This document shows positions 34,453-43,499 of a stretch of DNA of 64,000 nt, piece after piece. The first letter of the stretch is position 1. The number at the start of each line of letters is the position of its first letter. Below the pieces are notes generated by a model that had not been told where the DNA came from, made no database searches, and saw nothing but the letters and a program-made list of their open reading frames with translations. The stretch is from contig JAUNCI010000001.1 in the NCBI GenBank assembly GCA_030526665.1, forward strand, positions 8,895 through 72,894, read 5' to 3'. The translations under genes and the position numbers were made by a program. Origin of the DNA: Eubacteriales bacterium. GTDB taxonomy: Bacteria > Bacillota > Clostridia > Lachnospirales > Lachnospiraceae.

Positions 34453-35808
34453 ATGGATAATCCGATTCGAGAAGAACAGTTGTATGAGGATCGAAAACAG
34501 AATATATGTATCGATATTTTAACGGATTGCCGCAATGAGCTGTATATGAATATGCGTTTTCTGGATGTATCACTTTCCGGTCTTCGATTTGTTCGCCATG
34601 ATACGATTCATTTTCTCGGAACGGATGGAGTAAATCTCTATTACCAGCCGGAACAGCTGATGCGCGCATATGCAAGCGGGAAAAACATTGTAAATAGAGG
34701 ATATTTTCATACTTTGCTGCATTGTCTGTTTTGTCATGGATTTCCGGAACGGTCAAATCGGGGAGGAATTATCAAACGTGATGAAACGTATTGGAATCTG
34801 GCATGCGATATGGCGGTTGAATTTATAATGGATGATCTGGTTCTTCGCTGCATTCATTTACCGAAATCGCCGATTCGAAGACAGGCAGAGAAGCGTTTTC
34901 GAGAGCAGAAAAACTCGAAAGCCCTGACTGCACAGAAATTATATCGAACGCTGTGTGAACTTCGTCTGCCGGAGTCGGAAATTGCAATGTACCAAAGAGA
35001 GTTCGGAATCGATGATCATCAGTTTTGGTATAAAGAGCGTCCCGGACAGCCGAATAATTCCAGAAAAAGAGAAAACTGGGATGATACAAGGGAAAAAATG
35101 CAGACCGAGATGGAACTGTTTTCAAAAGAGGCCGGGCAAAGTCAGAATACGATGAGCGAGCAATTACAGATCGCAAACAGGAAACGATACGATTATCGGG
35201 AATTTCTCAGAAAATTTGCAATTCCCAAAGAAGTCATGCAGGTTGATATGGATACCTTTGATTATATTTTTTATCATTATGGCATGCAAAAATACGGGAA
35301 TATGCCTTTGATTGAACCACTGGAGACAAAAGAAGTAAATCAGATTCAGGATTTTGTGATTGTTATAGATACCTCGATGTCATGTGAAGGAGAACTGGTA
35401 AAAAAATTTCTGGAGCATACATACGAGATACTCCGGGAGGCGGAGAGTTTCAGTCATAGATTTCATGTGCATATTATCCAGTGTGATGATAAGATTCGGC
35501 ACGATCAGAAAATAACAGATCGTGAACAGATGAAACATTATATGGAGCATTTTGAGGTCCTTGGGCAGGGCGGAACCGATTTTCGACCACCGTTTACTTA
35601 TGTTGAGGAACTAAAATCAAAAGGAGAATTTTTAAAATTAAAAGGGCTTTTATATTTTACGGATGGATACGGTGTCTTTCCGTTGAAAAAACCGGATTAT
35701 GATGTTGCATTTATTTTTATGAAAGAAGACTACCAGGATGTAGACGTTCCTCCGTGGGCATTGAAACTGATTATTGAACCGGATGAACTGGATACAGAAA
35801 TTGATTAA
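34453..35808 (+). CDS. VWA-like metallopeptidase-domain protein (DUF2201 type)
   Basis: 451 residues; the ATG at 34453 is 6 bases after TGGAG, an in-frame ATG at 34441 being an alternative. The N-terminal half has HTLLHCLFCHGFP at ~80, the H-x3-H-like pattern of the putative metallopeptidase domain. The C-terminal ~170 residues are a VWA-like domain: FVIVIDTSMSCEGEL gives the DxSxS MIDAS motif (here D-T-S-M-S), and QGGTDFRPPF supplies the TD element. Proteins of this type act with MoxR AAA ATPases, and the next gene is one. By analogy a metal-dependent chaperone or protein-remodelling system; substrate unknown. Confidence 0.8.
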   Translation: MDNPIREEQLYEDRKQNICIDILTDCRNELYMNMRFLDVSLSGLRFVRHDTIHFLGTDGVNLYYQPEQLMRAYASGKNIVNRGYFHTLLHCLFCHGFPERSNRGGIIKRDETYWNLACDMAVEFIMDDLVLRCIHLPKSPIRRQAEKRFREQKNSKALTAQKLYRTLCELRLPESEIAMYQREFGIDDHQFWYKERPGQPNNSRKRENWDDTREKMQTEMELFSKEAGQSQNTMSEQLQIANRKRYDYREFLRKFAIPKEVMQVDMDTFDYIFYHYGMQKYGNMPLIEPLETKEVNQIQDFVIVIDTSMSCEGELVKKFLEHTYEILREAESFSHRFHVHIIQCDDKIRHDQKITDREQMKHYMEHFEVLGQGGTDFRPPFTYVEELKSKGEFLKLKGLLYFTDGYGVFPLKKPDYDVAFIFMKEDYQDVDVPPWALKLIIEPDELDTEID

Positions 35809-35877
35809 GGGATCGTAATTGCAGGAAATATTGAAATTAATATAGAATGACAAATAGAGAAGGTGCAAAGGTACAAA

Positions 35878-37398
35878 ATGAATATCAAGCGAGCGAAAGA
35901 GGAAATAAAGGATGCCATCGAGGCATATTTATATAAGAATGAATACGGTGAATATGAAATACCGGTAATGCGCCAGAGACCGATTTTGTTACTGGGAGCT
36001 CCCGGTATCGGAAAAACGCAGATTATGGAACAGATTGCCAGAGAATGCAAGGTTGGTCTGGTGAGTTATACAATTACGCATCATACAAGACAAAGTGCAA
36101 TCGGTCTTCCGTTTATTTCCGAGGAAGAATTTAATGGAAAAAAATATGCAATTACAGAATATACGATGAGTGAGATCGTTGCATCTGTGTATGCGAAGAT
36201 CAAAAAGACAGGGCTTTCAGAAGGAATTTTATTTATCGATGAAATTAACTGTGTCTCAGAAACTCTGGCACCTGCCATGCTGCAGTTTTTGCAGTGTAAG
36301 ACATTTGGAACACACGAAATACCACAGGGATGGCTGATCGTTGCTGCGGGAAATCCACCGGAATATAACAAGTCTGTTCGTGAATTTGATGTGGTTACAA
36401 TGGATCGTGTGAAAAAAATCGAAGTGGAACCGGATTTTGATGCATGGAAAGAATATGCATACAAAGAAGGAATTCATCCGGCAATTCTGTCTTATCTGAA
36501 TGCGAGACCGTCCAGATTTTACCAGATGGAAACAACGATCGATGGAAAGCAGTTTGTGACACCGCGAGGATGGGAAGATTTGTCTCGTATGATCTGTGTA
36601 TACGAAAAACTGGATAAAATCGTAGATCGAGATGTTGTAATTCAGTATTTGCAGCATGAAAAGACGGCACGTGATTTTGCAAATTATCTGGAACTTTCCT
36701 ATAAATATCAGGATGATTATCAGATGGAGCAGATTTTTGAAGGAGAGATTCCGGATTCGCTTTTGAAAAAACTCTCTCATGCTTCCTTTGACGAGAGATT
36801 GAGTGTGACAGGTGTATTGCTTTCTTATTGTACGGAGAGTTTCCGTGACTGCTATGAGAAAAAGCAGAGAGTGATTCGAATTATGGAATGTCTCAAAGAA
36901 TGCAAAGAAGCTATATTGGGTGCATATTGTGATATGCCGTTATCATTCCTAAAGGATTATCTTTTGAATTATGAAGCGGAAACAGAACGTTTAAAAAATG
37001 CAGAACTGCTGGATCGTGTTCAGACACATGAACGCATCTGTACATATGAGGATCTGCAGACTATTTTCAAAGTACTGGATGGTGAACAAACCGCTAAGGG
37101 TGAAACGGTTTTTGAAAAAATGCAGACAGAATTTCAGGCATTTACGGAATTGTATCATCAGGCGGCGGATTATGCAGATAAAATTTTGGAACGCTCGTTT
37201 GACTTTATGGAAGCTGCATTTTTAAATGCGCAGGAAATGGTTATTTTTATTACAGAATTAAATACCGGATTTTATGCAGTTCAGTTTTTGCAGGAATATG
37301 ACTGCGAGAGATATTATGAGTATAATCGTTCGCTCCTGTTCCAGGAAAAGCGCGGCGATATTTTGAAAAGAATTCAGGAAATTAATCTGAACAGCTAA
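35878..37398 (+). CDS. MoxR-type AAA+ ATPase
   Basis: 506 residues from the ATG at 35878; AAAGG lies 6 bases upstream, and a GTG at 35863 is the alternative. Walker A is LLGAPGIGKTQ at ~42, Walker B LFIDEINCVSE at ~120, and sensor 1 is IVAAGNPPEYN. The final ~250 residues form a long helical tail rich in Glu and Leu. MoxR ATPases pair with VWA proteins to activate or remodel a partner; the VWA-like gene lies 69 bases upstream. Its role in this sugar-utilisation neighbourhood is not evident. Confidence 0.85.
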   Translation: MNIKRAKEEIKDAIEAYLYKNEYGEYEIPVMRQRPILLLGAPGIGKTQIMEQIARECKVGLVSYTITHHTRQSAIGLPFISEEEFNGKKYAITEYTMSEIVASVYAKIKKTGLSEGILFIDEINCVSETLAPAMLQFLQCKTFGTHEIPQGWLIVAAGNPPEYNKSVREFDVVTMDRVKKIEVEPDFDAWKEYAYKEGIHPAILSYLNARPSRFYQMETTIDGKQFVTPRGWEDLSRMICVYEKLDKIVDRDVVIQYLQHEKTARDFANYLELSYKYQDDYQMEQIFEGEIPDSLLKKLSHASFDERLSVTGVLLSYCTESFRDCYEKKQRVIRIMECLKECKEAILGAYCDMPLSFLKDYLLNYEAETERLKNAELLDRVQTHERICTYEDLQTIFKVLDGEQTAKGETVFEKMQTEFQAFTELYHQAADYADKILERSFDFMEAAFLNAQEMVIFITELNTGFYAVQFLQEYDCERYYEYNRSLLFQEKRGDILKRIQEINLNS

Positions 37399-37435
37399 AA
37401 CGGAAGTAGAAATATATAGTTATAGGAGAATAGGA

Positions 37436-39058
37436 ATGTATCGTATTTTGCTGGTGGACGATGAAATTCTTGTCAGAGATGCAATCAGAGAAAATATCGA
37501 CTGGGCCGGATTGGATTGTGAGCTGGTTGGAGACTGCGAGAATGGCCAGGTGGCGGCTGAGTTTATAAAAACTCATGAGGTGGATATTGTTCTGACCGAT
37601 ATTTGCATGCCATACATGGATGGAATGGAGCTTAGTCATTTTCTGCATGATAATTATCCGGATATTGTGATCGTGGTATTCAGCGGATTCGGAGAGTTTG
37701 AATATGCAAAAAAAGCAATTCAGTATAACGTATCGGAATATCTTCTGAAACCAATTACGGCAATGGAACTTCGAGAAGTGATTGGCAGAATGAAGATCAT
37801 TGTAGATCAGAAACAGAGAGAAAAAAAGAAAATTGAAAATCTGACATCTGCATCCAGCAGCTATAAAAAGAATGCGCTGATGATTCGTTCCAAAGGCGTC
37901 GAAGCGCTTGTGAAAGGGACAAGAGATTCGGAACAAAGTATTCGAGAATTGCAGAATATGGGAATCTCTATGGAGGCATCGGATTATCGTGTGGCTGTAA
38001 TCGAAATGGATCTTTATTCGGAGCTCAGTTTGATTTCTGCCGAAAAAAGAAAAGAAAGTGCACTTATGGCATTTGTACTGTTTAACGTCTGTGATGAAAT
38101 TATTACAAGAGAAAATGCCGGAATTGTTTATCAGGCGGGTGATAATCGCAGTTGTGTGATCTATAAGGACTGCGCAATGTTTGATTCTATGAAAATTAAT
38201 CGTATTTCCAGAGAAATTCAACAAAATATGAAAGAACTTATGGGAATGGATGTGTCCATAGGAATCGGTGTAACAGTACGTTCGTTGGAAAAACTTATCA
38301 AATCATATCAGACGGCAGAAGAGGCACTTAGTCGAAAGTATCTGCTGGGAGGAAACCTGTTGATTGATATGGAACAACAGGAAACCTGTGATCTGAGTTG
38401 TTTTTCGCTGGAGAAACCACTGCAGGAATTTGCATATGCAATTAAAACCGGAAAAAAAGAAGAGATGGAATTGATGCTTGCGAAAATGGAGCAGGCAATC
38501 AAAGATGCTTTTCTGTCGGAAGAACAGGTAGGAATCTATCTGCAGAAAATTATCCAAAGCGCAGTAACGGTTTCTAAACAAATGGTGGGGGATTTTACGA
38601 GCCTTTTAAAACAACAGGATAAGGTGGTTCTGAAGGTATTAGAGCAGAAATCGTTCCAGCTTGCATTACAGGCTGTAAAAGAATATGTGCAGGCTGTATT
38701 TGAAGAACTTCAGAAAATCAGCGGATCCAGCGGGCAGAGACAGGCACTTCTGGCTATGGATTATATACAGACACATTATATGGAACAGGATCTGAGTCTG
38801 AATTCCGTTTGTTCCTATCTAAATATCAGCACAAGCTATTTCAGCACGATTTTCAAGGAGGAAACCGGAGAGACCTTTACGGAAGTGCTGATTCGTACAC
38901 GAATGGACAAGGCAAAAGAACTGCTGTCAAATACAACTTTGAAAAACTATGAAATCGCAGAAATGGTAGGATTTTCGGATCCGCACTATTTTGGAATTTC
39001 TTTCAAAAAAGCGACGGGAAAAACACCGACGGAATATGCAAAGGAGATGCGTAGATGA
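37436..39058 (+). CDS. YesN-type response regulator (REC + AraC HTH)
   Basis: 540 residues. The receiver domain (1-120) has VDDE at 7-10, phospho-acceptor Asp55 in VLTDICMPYMDG and Lys in EYLLKPI. A long helical linker with a degenerate GGDEF-like middle (~170-380) follows. The AraC double helix-turn-helix (~440-540) includes LSLNSVCSYLNISTSYFSTIFKEETGE and YEIAEMVGFSDPHYFGISFKKATGKTP. AGGAG precedes the ATG. The stop overlaps the sensor kinase start. The ABC transporter downstream is the likely target. Confidence 0.93.
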   Translation: MYRILLVDDEILVRDAIRENIDWAGLDCELVGDCENGQVAAEFIKTHEVDIVLTDICMPYMDGMELSHFLHDNYPDIVIVVFSGFGEFEYAKKAIQYNVSEYLLKPITAMELREVIGRMKIIVDQKQREKKKIENLTSASSSYKKNALMIRSKGVEALVKGTRDSEQSIRELQNMGISMEASDYRVAVIEMDLYSELSLISAEKRKESALMAFVLFNVCDEIITRENAGIVYQAGDNRSCVIYKDCAMFDSMKINRISREIQQNMKELMGMDVSIGIGVTVRSLEKLIKSYQTAEEALSRKYLLGGNLLIDMEQQETCDLSCFSLEKPLQEFAYAIKTGKKEEMELMLAKMEQAIKDAFLSEEQVGIYLQKIIQSAVTVSKQMVGDFTSLLKQQDKVVLKVLEQKSFQLALQAVKEYVQAVFEELQKISGSSGQRQALLAMDYIQTHYMEQDLSLNSVCSYLNISTSYFSTIFKEETGETFTEVLIRTRMDKAKELLSNTTLKNYEIAEMVGFSDPHYFGISFKKATGKTPTEYAKEMRR

Positions 39059-40845
39059 AAAAGCGCATATTCAAACGGCCCTGGACCAAAAAAGTCAGAA
39101 GTATTCAAAGCGAAGTGTTTTTAATGAGTGCCATGCTTGTTTTGGTGGCGGTTATTACAATTACTTATGTTTCGGTTCGCGTTACCAGAACGTCAATTTT
39201 GGATAATTCAACGACCTACACAAAACAGATACTTGACCAGATGAACCATAATCTTGGGTCCTACGTAAATTATATGGATAACATCGCTTCCATTGTTGCG
39301 GAGAGTGAAAACACGCAGGAATATCTGTTTCGGGAAAATGAAACCAGGACAGAAATAAATCAAATATTGGAACAGTTTTCCATTATCCTAAAAGGACGAG
39401 CCGATATTTTAAACCTTGGTATAGTGAAAGACAGGGGAGCAGCAATCATTAATGATGCACAGACTAAGATAAATACAAACATCGATATTGAAAAACTGGA
39501 CTGGTATCGAAAAGCTAAAATTAAACCGGGACGCGCGATAATAAGCTCATCTCATGTACAGCATATTATAGAAGGAAGCAGACCGTGGGTAATTACTTTG
39601 AGCCGGGGGATTCGCAGCAAAACAAATCATAATGAAACCGGTGTCTTTTTTATTGATTTAAATTATAATGCAATCAGTGAATTGTGCGATCAGAATACTC
39701 TGGGAGAAAATGGCTATGTGTTTATCATGGATCAGAATGGAAACATTGTGTATCATCCTCAACAGCAGCAGCTGTACAACGAACTGCAAAGTGAGAACAC
39801 GGAAAGTATTCTGAATTCACAGGAGGATACGGTAGTTGTCGGAAAGGGTGCCAATGAAAAACGTTATACGATTTCCCGTCTGGATCAGACCGGCTGGGTA
39901 ATTGTTGGATGTGTGTATACAAAGGAACTTTTACGAGACAGTGATAATGCGCTGAAAATATACACGATCCTGGCAATTTCATTGATTGTAGCAGCACTTC
40001 TGGTATCTATGCTGATTGCTAAAGGAATTACGACACCGATTCAGCAGCTGCGACATTCTATGGAACAGGTCCAGGAAGGAGATTTCTCTGCCGGTGATAT
40101 ACAAACGAAAGAACAGAATGAGATCGGCAGTCTTACAAATTCATTTCGCGTTATGACACGGCGTATTGAGGAATTGATGGAGCAGAATGTTCATGAGCAG
40201 GAGGAAAAGCGAAAAAGTGAACTTCGTGCTTTACAATCGCAGATCAATCCTCACTTTTTATATAATACACTGGATTCCATCATCTGGATGGCAGAAGGCA
40301 AAAAGAATGAAGAAGTAGTGCTTATGACCTCTTCGCTCGCCAGATTGTTGAGACAGAGTATCAGTAATGAGGAAGAGCTGGTAACCATCGGACAGGAGAC
40401 TGAATATGCCAAAAGCTACCTGACGATTATGAAGATGCGCTATAAGGATAAACTGGAATATAGCATTCAGGTGGATCCGTCGGTAAATAGAATTCATATT
40501 ATAAAGTTGGTATTGCAGCCGATTATTGAGAATGCCATCTATCATGGCGTGAAATACAAAGAAAGTCAGGGGAATCTGGAAATTACCGGATACCTGGATG
40601 GAATGGATGCGGTTATTCGGATTTCTGATGATGGTGTGGGAATGGATGAAAACACATTACAGCACATTTTTGAAAAGCACAAAGTGAATTATCAGTCGAA
40701 TGGTGTGGGCATTTACAATGTTCAGAAACGTCTGGAATTATATTATGGCAGTGGTTACGGTCTGACTTATAAAAGTGAGCCGGGGAAAGGTACGACTGTA
40801 GAAATCAGAATTCCTGCAGGAGGTGGTGCGAATGAAACGAAATGA
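39055..40845 (+). CDS. YesM-type sensor histidine kinase
   Basis: 596 residues. A transmembrane helix lies at ~25-45 (FLMSAMLVLVAVITITYVSV), an extracellular Cache-like sensor at ~46-300, and a second helix at ~300-322 (ILAISLIVAALLVSMLIA). HAMP, then the His_kinase domain with phospho-His in QSQINPHFLYNTLD, and HATPase with IIENAIYHGVKYK and SDDGVGMDENTL complete it. It forms the pair for the upstream response regulator. Its 3' end overlaps the binding-protein gene at 40832. Confidence 0.93.
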   Translation: MKKRIFKRPWTKKVRSIQSEVFLMSAMLVLVAVITITYVSVRVTRTSILDNSTTYTKQILDQMNHNLGSYVNYMDNIASIVAESENTQEYLFRENETRTEINQILEQFSIILKGRADILNLGIVKDRGAAIINDAQTKINTNIDIEKLDWYRKAKIKPGRAIISSSHVQHIIEGSRPWVITLSRGIRSKTNHNETGVFFIDLNYNAISELCDQNTLGENGYVFIMDQNGNIVYHPQQQQLYNELQSENTESILNSQEDTVVVGKGANEKRYTISRLDQTGWVIVGCVYTKELLRDSDNALKIYTILAISLIVAALLVSMLIAKGITTPIQQLRHSMEQVQEGDFSAGDIQTKEQNEIGSLTNSFRVMTRRIEELMEQNVHEQEEKRKSELRALQSQINPHFLYNTLDSIIWMAEGKKNEEVVLMTSSLARLLRQSISNEEELVTIGQETEYAKSYLTIMKMRYKDKLEYSIQVDPSVNRIHIIKLVLQPIIENAIYHGVKYKESQGNLEITGYLDGMDAVIRISDDGVGMDENTLQHIFEKHKVNYQSNGVGIYNVQKRLELYYGSGYGLTYKSEPGKGTTVEIRIPAGGGANETK

Positions 40846-41812
40846 AAAATGGATCGTACTGGTTCTTGTGTGCCTCGTACTGTTCGGAACCGCGATACTG
40901 TTATTGCAGCAACGTTCTCCCAAAAAGATGAAGGAAGCAAATTTTATTTATATTCCCAAAACAGAAGATGGAACAAATGAATTTTGGACGGCTTTAATTG
41001 CAGGAACCCGGATGGCTGCAAAAGAATATGGGATTAATTTAAAAGTTGAAAGTCCGAAAAGGGAACAGGATATTGAACAGCAGGAAAAAATATTGCAAAA
41101 TGCGATTACGGAAAAACCGGATGCAATTTTGATTTCACCATCCAGTTATACCAGATCTACGCAGATGCTCAAAGAGGCGAAAGCGGAAGGGATACCGATC
41201 GTTTTTATTGATTCTTATATAGAAGAGAAAGTACAGGATCTGACGGTTTCTACTGACAATGTAGCTGCAGGACGAAAACTGGGAGAATATGCCGACGGTC
41301 TATTAAAGGAGAATGAAAAGATTGCGGTTGTAGGGCACGTGAAAGGTGTTTCTACTGCGATGGAACGTGAACGAGGTTTTGTTGAGGGGCTTGGAGAGAA
41401 AGCCGGTTCCGTCGTAGAGATCGTTTACTGTAATTCAGAATATGACAAAGCATATCAGCTGACAATGGAATTACTCGAAAAATATCCTGATCTGAAAATG
41501 ATTGCGGGATTAAATGAATATTCTTTTGTTGGAGCTGCAAGGGCAGTCCGAGATGCTGCGGCTCAGAATCATGTTATGATCGTAGGAATCGACAGTTCAC
41601 AGGAAGCTGTGGATATGATGGAACAGGGAATTATTAAAGGTATTGTTGTACAGAAAGCTTTCAAGATGGGATATATCGGTGTACAGGAAACGTACAAAAT
41701 GCTATGCGGAAAAACGGTTCCGGAACAGGTCGATTCCGGGTGTGAACTGGTAACACCGGAGAATATCTATGACAGTGAAATTGAAAAACTGATTTTTCCA
41801 TTTTCTGAATAA
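40832..41812 (+). CDS. Membrane-anchored sugar-binding sensor protein
   Basis: 326 residues from the ATG at 40832 (AGGAGG at 40818-40823), inside the end of the kinase gene. Residues ~8-25 are one hydrophobic helix (WIVLVLVCLVLFGTAILLL) with no lipobox or obvious cleavage site, so it is probably a membrane anchor. The rest is a periplasmic-binding type 4 domain (FWTALIAGTRMAAKEYGINL, AILISPSSYTRST, GIDSSQEAVDMMEQG). The order RR-HK-binding protein, tightly overlapped, is that of XylFII-LytS-like three-component systems, where the binding protein presents sugar to the kinase. It probably senses the sugar carried by the ABC transporter downstream. Confidence 0.85.
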   Translation: MKRNEKWIVLVLVCLVLFGTAILLLQQRSPKKMKEANFIYIPKTEDGTNEFWTALIAGTRMAAKEYGINLKVESPKREQDIEQQEKILQNAITEKPDAILISPSSYTRSTQMLKEAKAEGIPIVFIDSYIEEKVQDLTVSTDNVAAGRKLGEYADGLLKENEKIAVVGHVKGVSTAMERERGFVEGLGEKAGSVVEIVYCNSEYDKAYQLTMELLEKYPDLKMIAGLNEYSFVGAARAVRDAAAQNHVMIVGIDSSQEAVDMMEQGIIKGIVVQKAFKMGYIGVQETYKMLCGKTVPEQVDSGCELVTPENIYDSEIEKLIFPFSE

Positions 41813-41869
41813 GCGTTCTCAATTTGAAAATATTATATATAGAAAGAACGTATTTTTGTTCAAGGTATA

Positions 41870-41914
41870 AAAGGTAAATGTTTTACGAATAAGTAGAATA
41901 TTTACCTTTTTTTA
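41870..41914 (+). terminator. Terminator after the sensor operon
   Basis: Stem AAAGGTAAAT/ATTTACCTTT (41870-41879 with 41900-41909), then TTTTTATAAG. It separates the three-component sensor operon from the transporter. Confidence 0.8.
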
Positions 41915-41926
41915 TAAGATATTCCA

Positions 41927-41955
41927 TTAAATTTTGAATAATTTTAACCTATAAT
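41927..41955 (+). promoter_or_regulatory. Weak -35 / strong -10 promoter of the transporter
   Basis: TATAAT at 41950-41955 with only TTAAAT 17 bases upstream (41927-41932). A good -10 with a poor -35 is what an activator-dependent promoter looks like; the YesN-type regulator is the obvious activator. Confidence 0.5.
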
Positions 41956-41994
41956 TATTAAAGTGACAATTATGCAGGAAATGGAGGGAGAATA

Positions 41995-43488
41995 GTGGGA
42001 GAAGTTATTTTGACCATGAAAGGGATTGATAAATCCTTTCCGGGCGTTCATGCACTTGACCATGTAGACCTTGAAATCCGTAAAGGCGAAGTACATGCAC
42101 TTATGGGTGAGAATGGTGCAGGAAAATCTACCCTGATGAAAGTTCTGACCGGTATTTACACAAAAGATTCCGGAACCATTACTTATGAAGGTCAGGAAGT
42201 AGAATTCAACGGACCAAGAGATGCCCAGGCAAAAGGTATCGTGATCGTTCATCAGGAATTAAATATGATGAATCATCTTACGGTTGCACAGAACATCTTC
42301 ATCGGTCGCGAAATGATGAATGGAAAATTGATCAATGATGCGAAAATGAATGAAGAAGCAGCAAAACTATTCAAGCAATTAAATATCGATATTGACCCGG
42401 CTGAAAAGATGGGAAATCTTACCGTAGGTAAACAGCAGATGTGTGAGATCGCAAAAGCAATTTCGCATGAAGCAAAGGTCATCATTTTTGATGAGCCGTC
42501 AGCGGCTTTGACAGAAGCGGAAATTGAGGAATTATTCAAGATTATTCGTGACCTGAGAGCCAAACAGCTTGGTATCGTATATATCTCACATCGAATGGAT
42601 GAGATCAAAGTTATCACAGACCGTGTAACGGTAATGCGAGATGGCGGATATGTAGGAACTCTGATTACAGAAGAATGTACCAAAGATGACATCATCAACA
42701 TGATGGTTGGTCGTGTAATTTATGAAGATCCAAAAACACACAGCATGGTGGCACCGGATGCTCCTGTCGTTCTGAAAGTTGAGAATCTGAATGCAGGAAA
42801 AATGGTACAGAATGTAAGCTTTGAACTTCACAAAGGTGAAATCCTCGGATTCTCCGGACTGATGGGTGCCGGAAGAACCGAAACAGCCAGAGCTTTATTT
42901 GGAGCGGATCCAAAAGAGAGCGGAAAAGTATATATCAATGGAAAAGAAATTGATATTAAAAATCCTATGGATGCCGTAAAACATGGTATCGGATATCTCT
43001 CAGAGGATAGAAAAAGATATGGTATCGTTGTTGGAAAAAGTGTTGCGGAAAATACAACAATGGCAACTCTTACAGAGTACATGAAAGGCCTTTTCATCAA
43101 CAAGAAAAAAGAGAAAAAGATTGCTGAAGAATATGTTGCATCTTTGAAAACCAAAACACCATCTGTAGATCAGCTGGTGGTGAATCTGTCCGGTGGTAAC
43201 CAGCAGAAGGTCGTAATTGCAAAATGGCTGGTTCGAAACTGTGATATCCTGATCTTCGATGAACCGACAAGAGGTATCGATGTAGGGGCGAAGAGTGAAA
43301 TCTACACTTTGATGAATGAGCTGGTAGCTCAGGGTAAATCCATCATCATGATTTCCTCTGAAATGACAGAAATTTTAAGAATGAGTGACCGTGTAATCGT
43401 AATGTGTGAAGGCAAAAAGACAGGAGAGATCGATATCTCCGAAGCTACACAGGAAAATATTATGCATGCGGCAACTCTGAGAAATTAG
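41995..43488 (+). CDS. Sugar ABC transporter ATPase (MglA/RbsA type), copy 1
   Basis: 497 residues with two ABC domains. The first has Walker A GENGAGKST, signature LTVGKQQMCEI and Walker B VIIFDEPSAAL. The second lacks a regular Walker A (GLMGAGRTE), as usual for this family, but has NLSGGNQQKVV and ILIFDEPTRGID. The GTG start has GGAGGGAG just upstream. It powers the permease encoded 11 bases downstream. Protein and DNA are almost the same as the gene at 44547: only three amino-acid differences seen, all in the first 110 residues. Confidence 0.94.
   Translation: MGEVILTMKGIDKSFPGVHALDHVDLEIRKGEVHALMGENGAGKSTLMKVLTGIYTKDSGTITYEGQEVEFNGPRDAQAKGIVIVHQELNMMNHLTVAQNIFIGREMMNGKLINDAKMNEEAAKLFKQLNIDIDPAEKMGNLTVGKQQMCEIAKAISHEAKVIIFDEPSAALTEAEIEELFKIIRDLRAKQLGIVYISHRMDEIKVITDRVTVMRDGGYVGTLITEECTKDDIINMMVGRVIYEDPKTHSMVAPDAPVVLKVENLNAGKMVQNVSFELHKGEILGFSGLMGAGRTETARALFGADPKESGKVYINGKEIDIKNPMDAVKHGIGYLSEDRKRYGIVVGKSVAENTTMATLTEYMKGLFINKKKEKKIAEEYVASLKTKTPSVDQLVVNLSGGNQQKVVIAKWLVRNCDILIFDEPTRGIDVGAKSEIYTLMNELVAQGKSIIMISSEMTEILRMSDRVIVMCEGKKTGEIDISEATQENIMHAATLRN
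42382..43412 (+). repeat. 1,031-bp identical tract, copy 1
   Basis: By side-by-side reading, 42382-43412 is identical base for base to 44934-45964 (offset 2,552). Just outside, the copies differ at many third positions on the 5' side and at a few on the 3' side. See the finding on gene conversion. Confidence 0.85.
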
Positions 43489-43499
43489 GAGGAAGAGAA

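Noticed and set aside
37382..38224. 280-codon minus-strand frame
   Set aside because: It lies fully antisense to the YesN-type regulator, which has clear receiver and AraC motifs. The long frame reflects codon bias.
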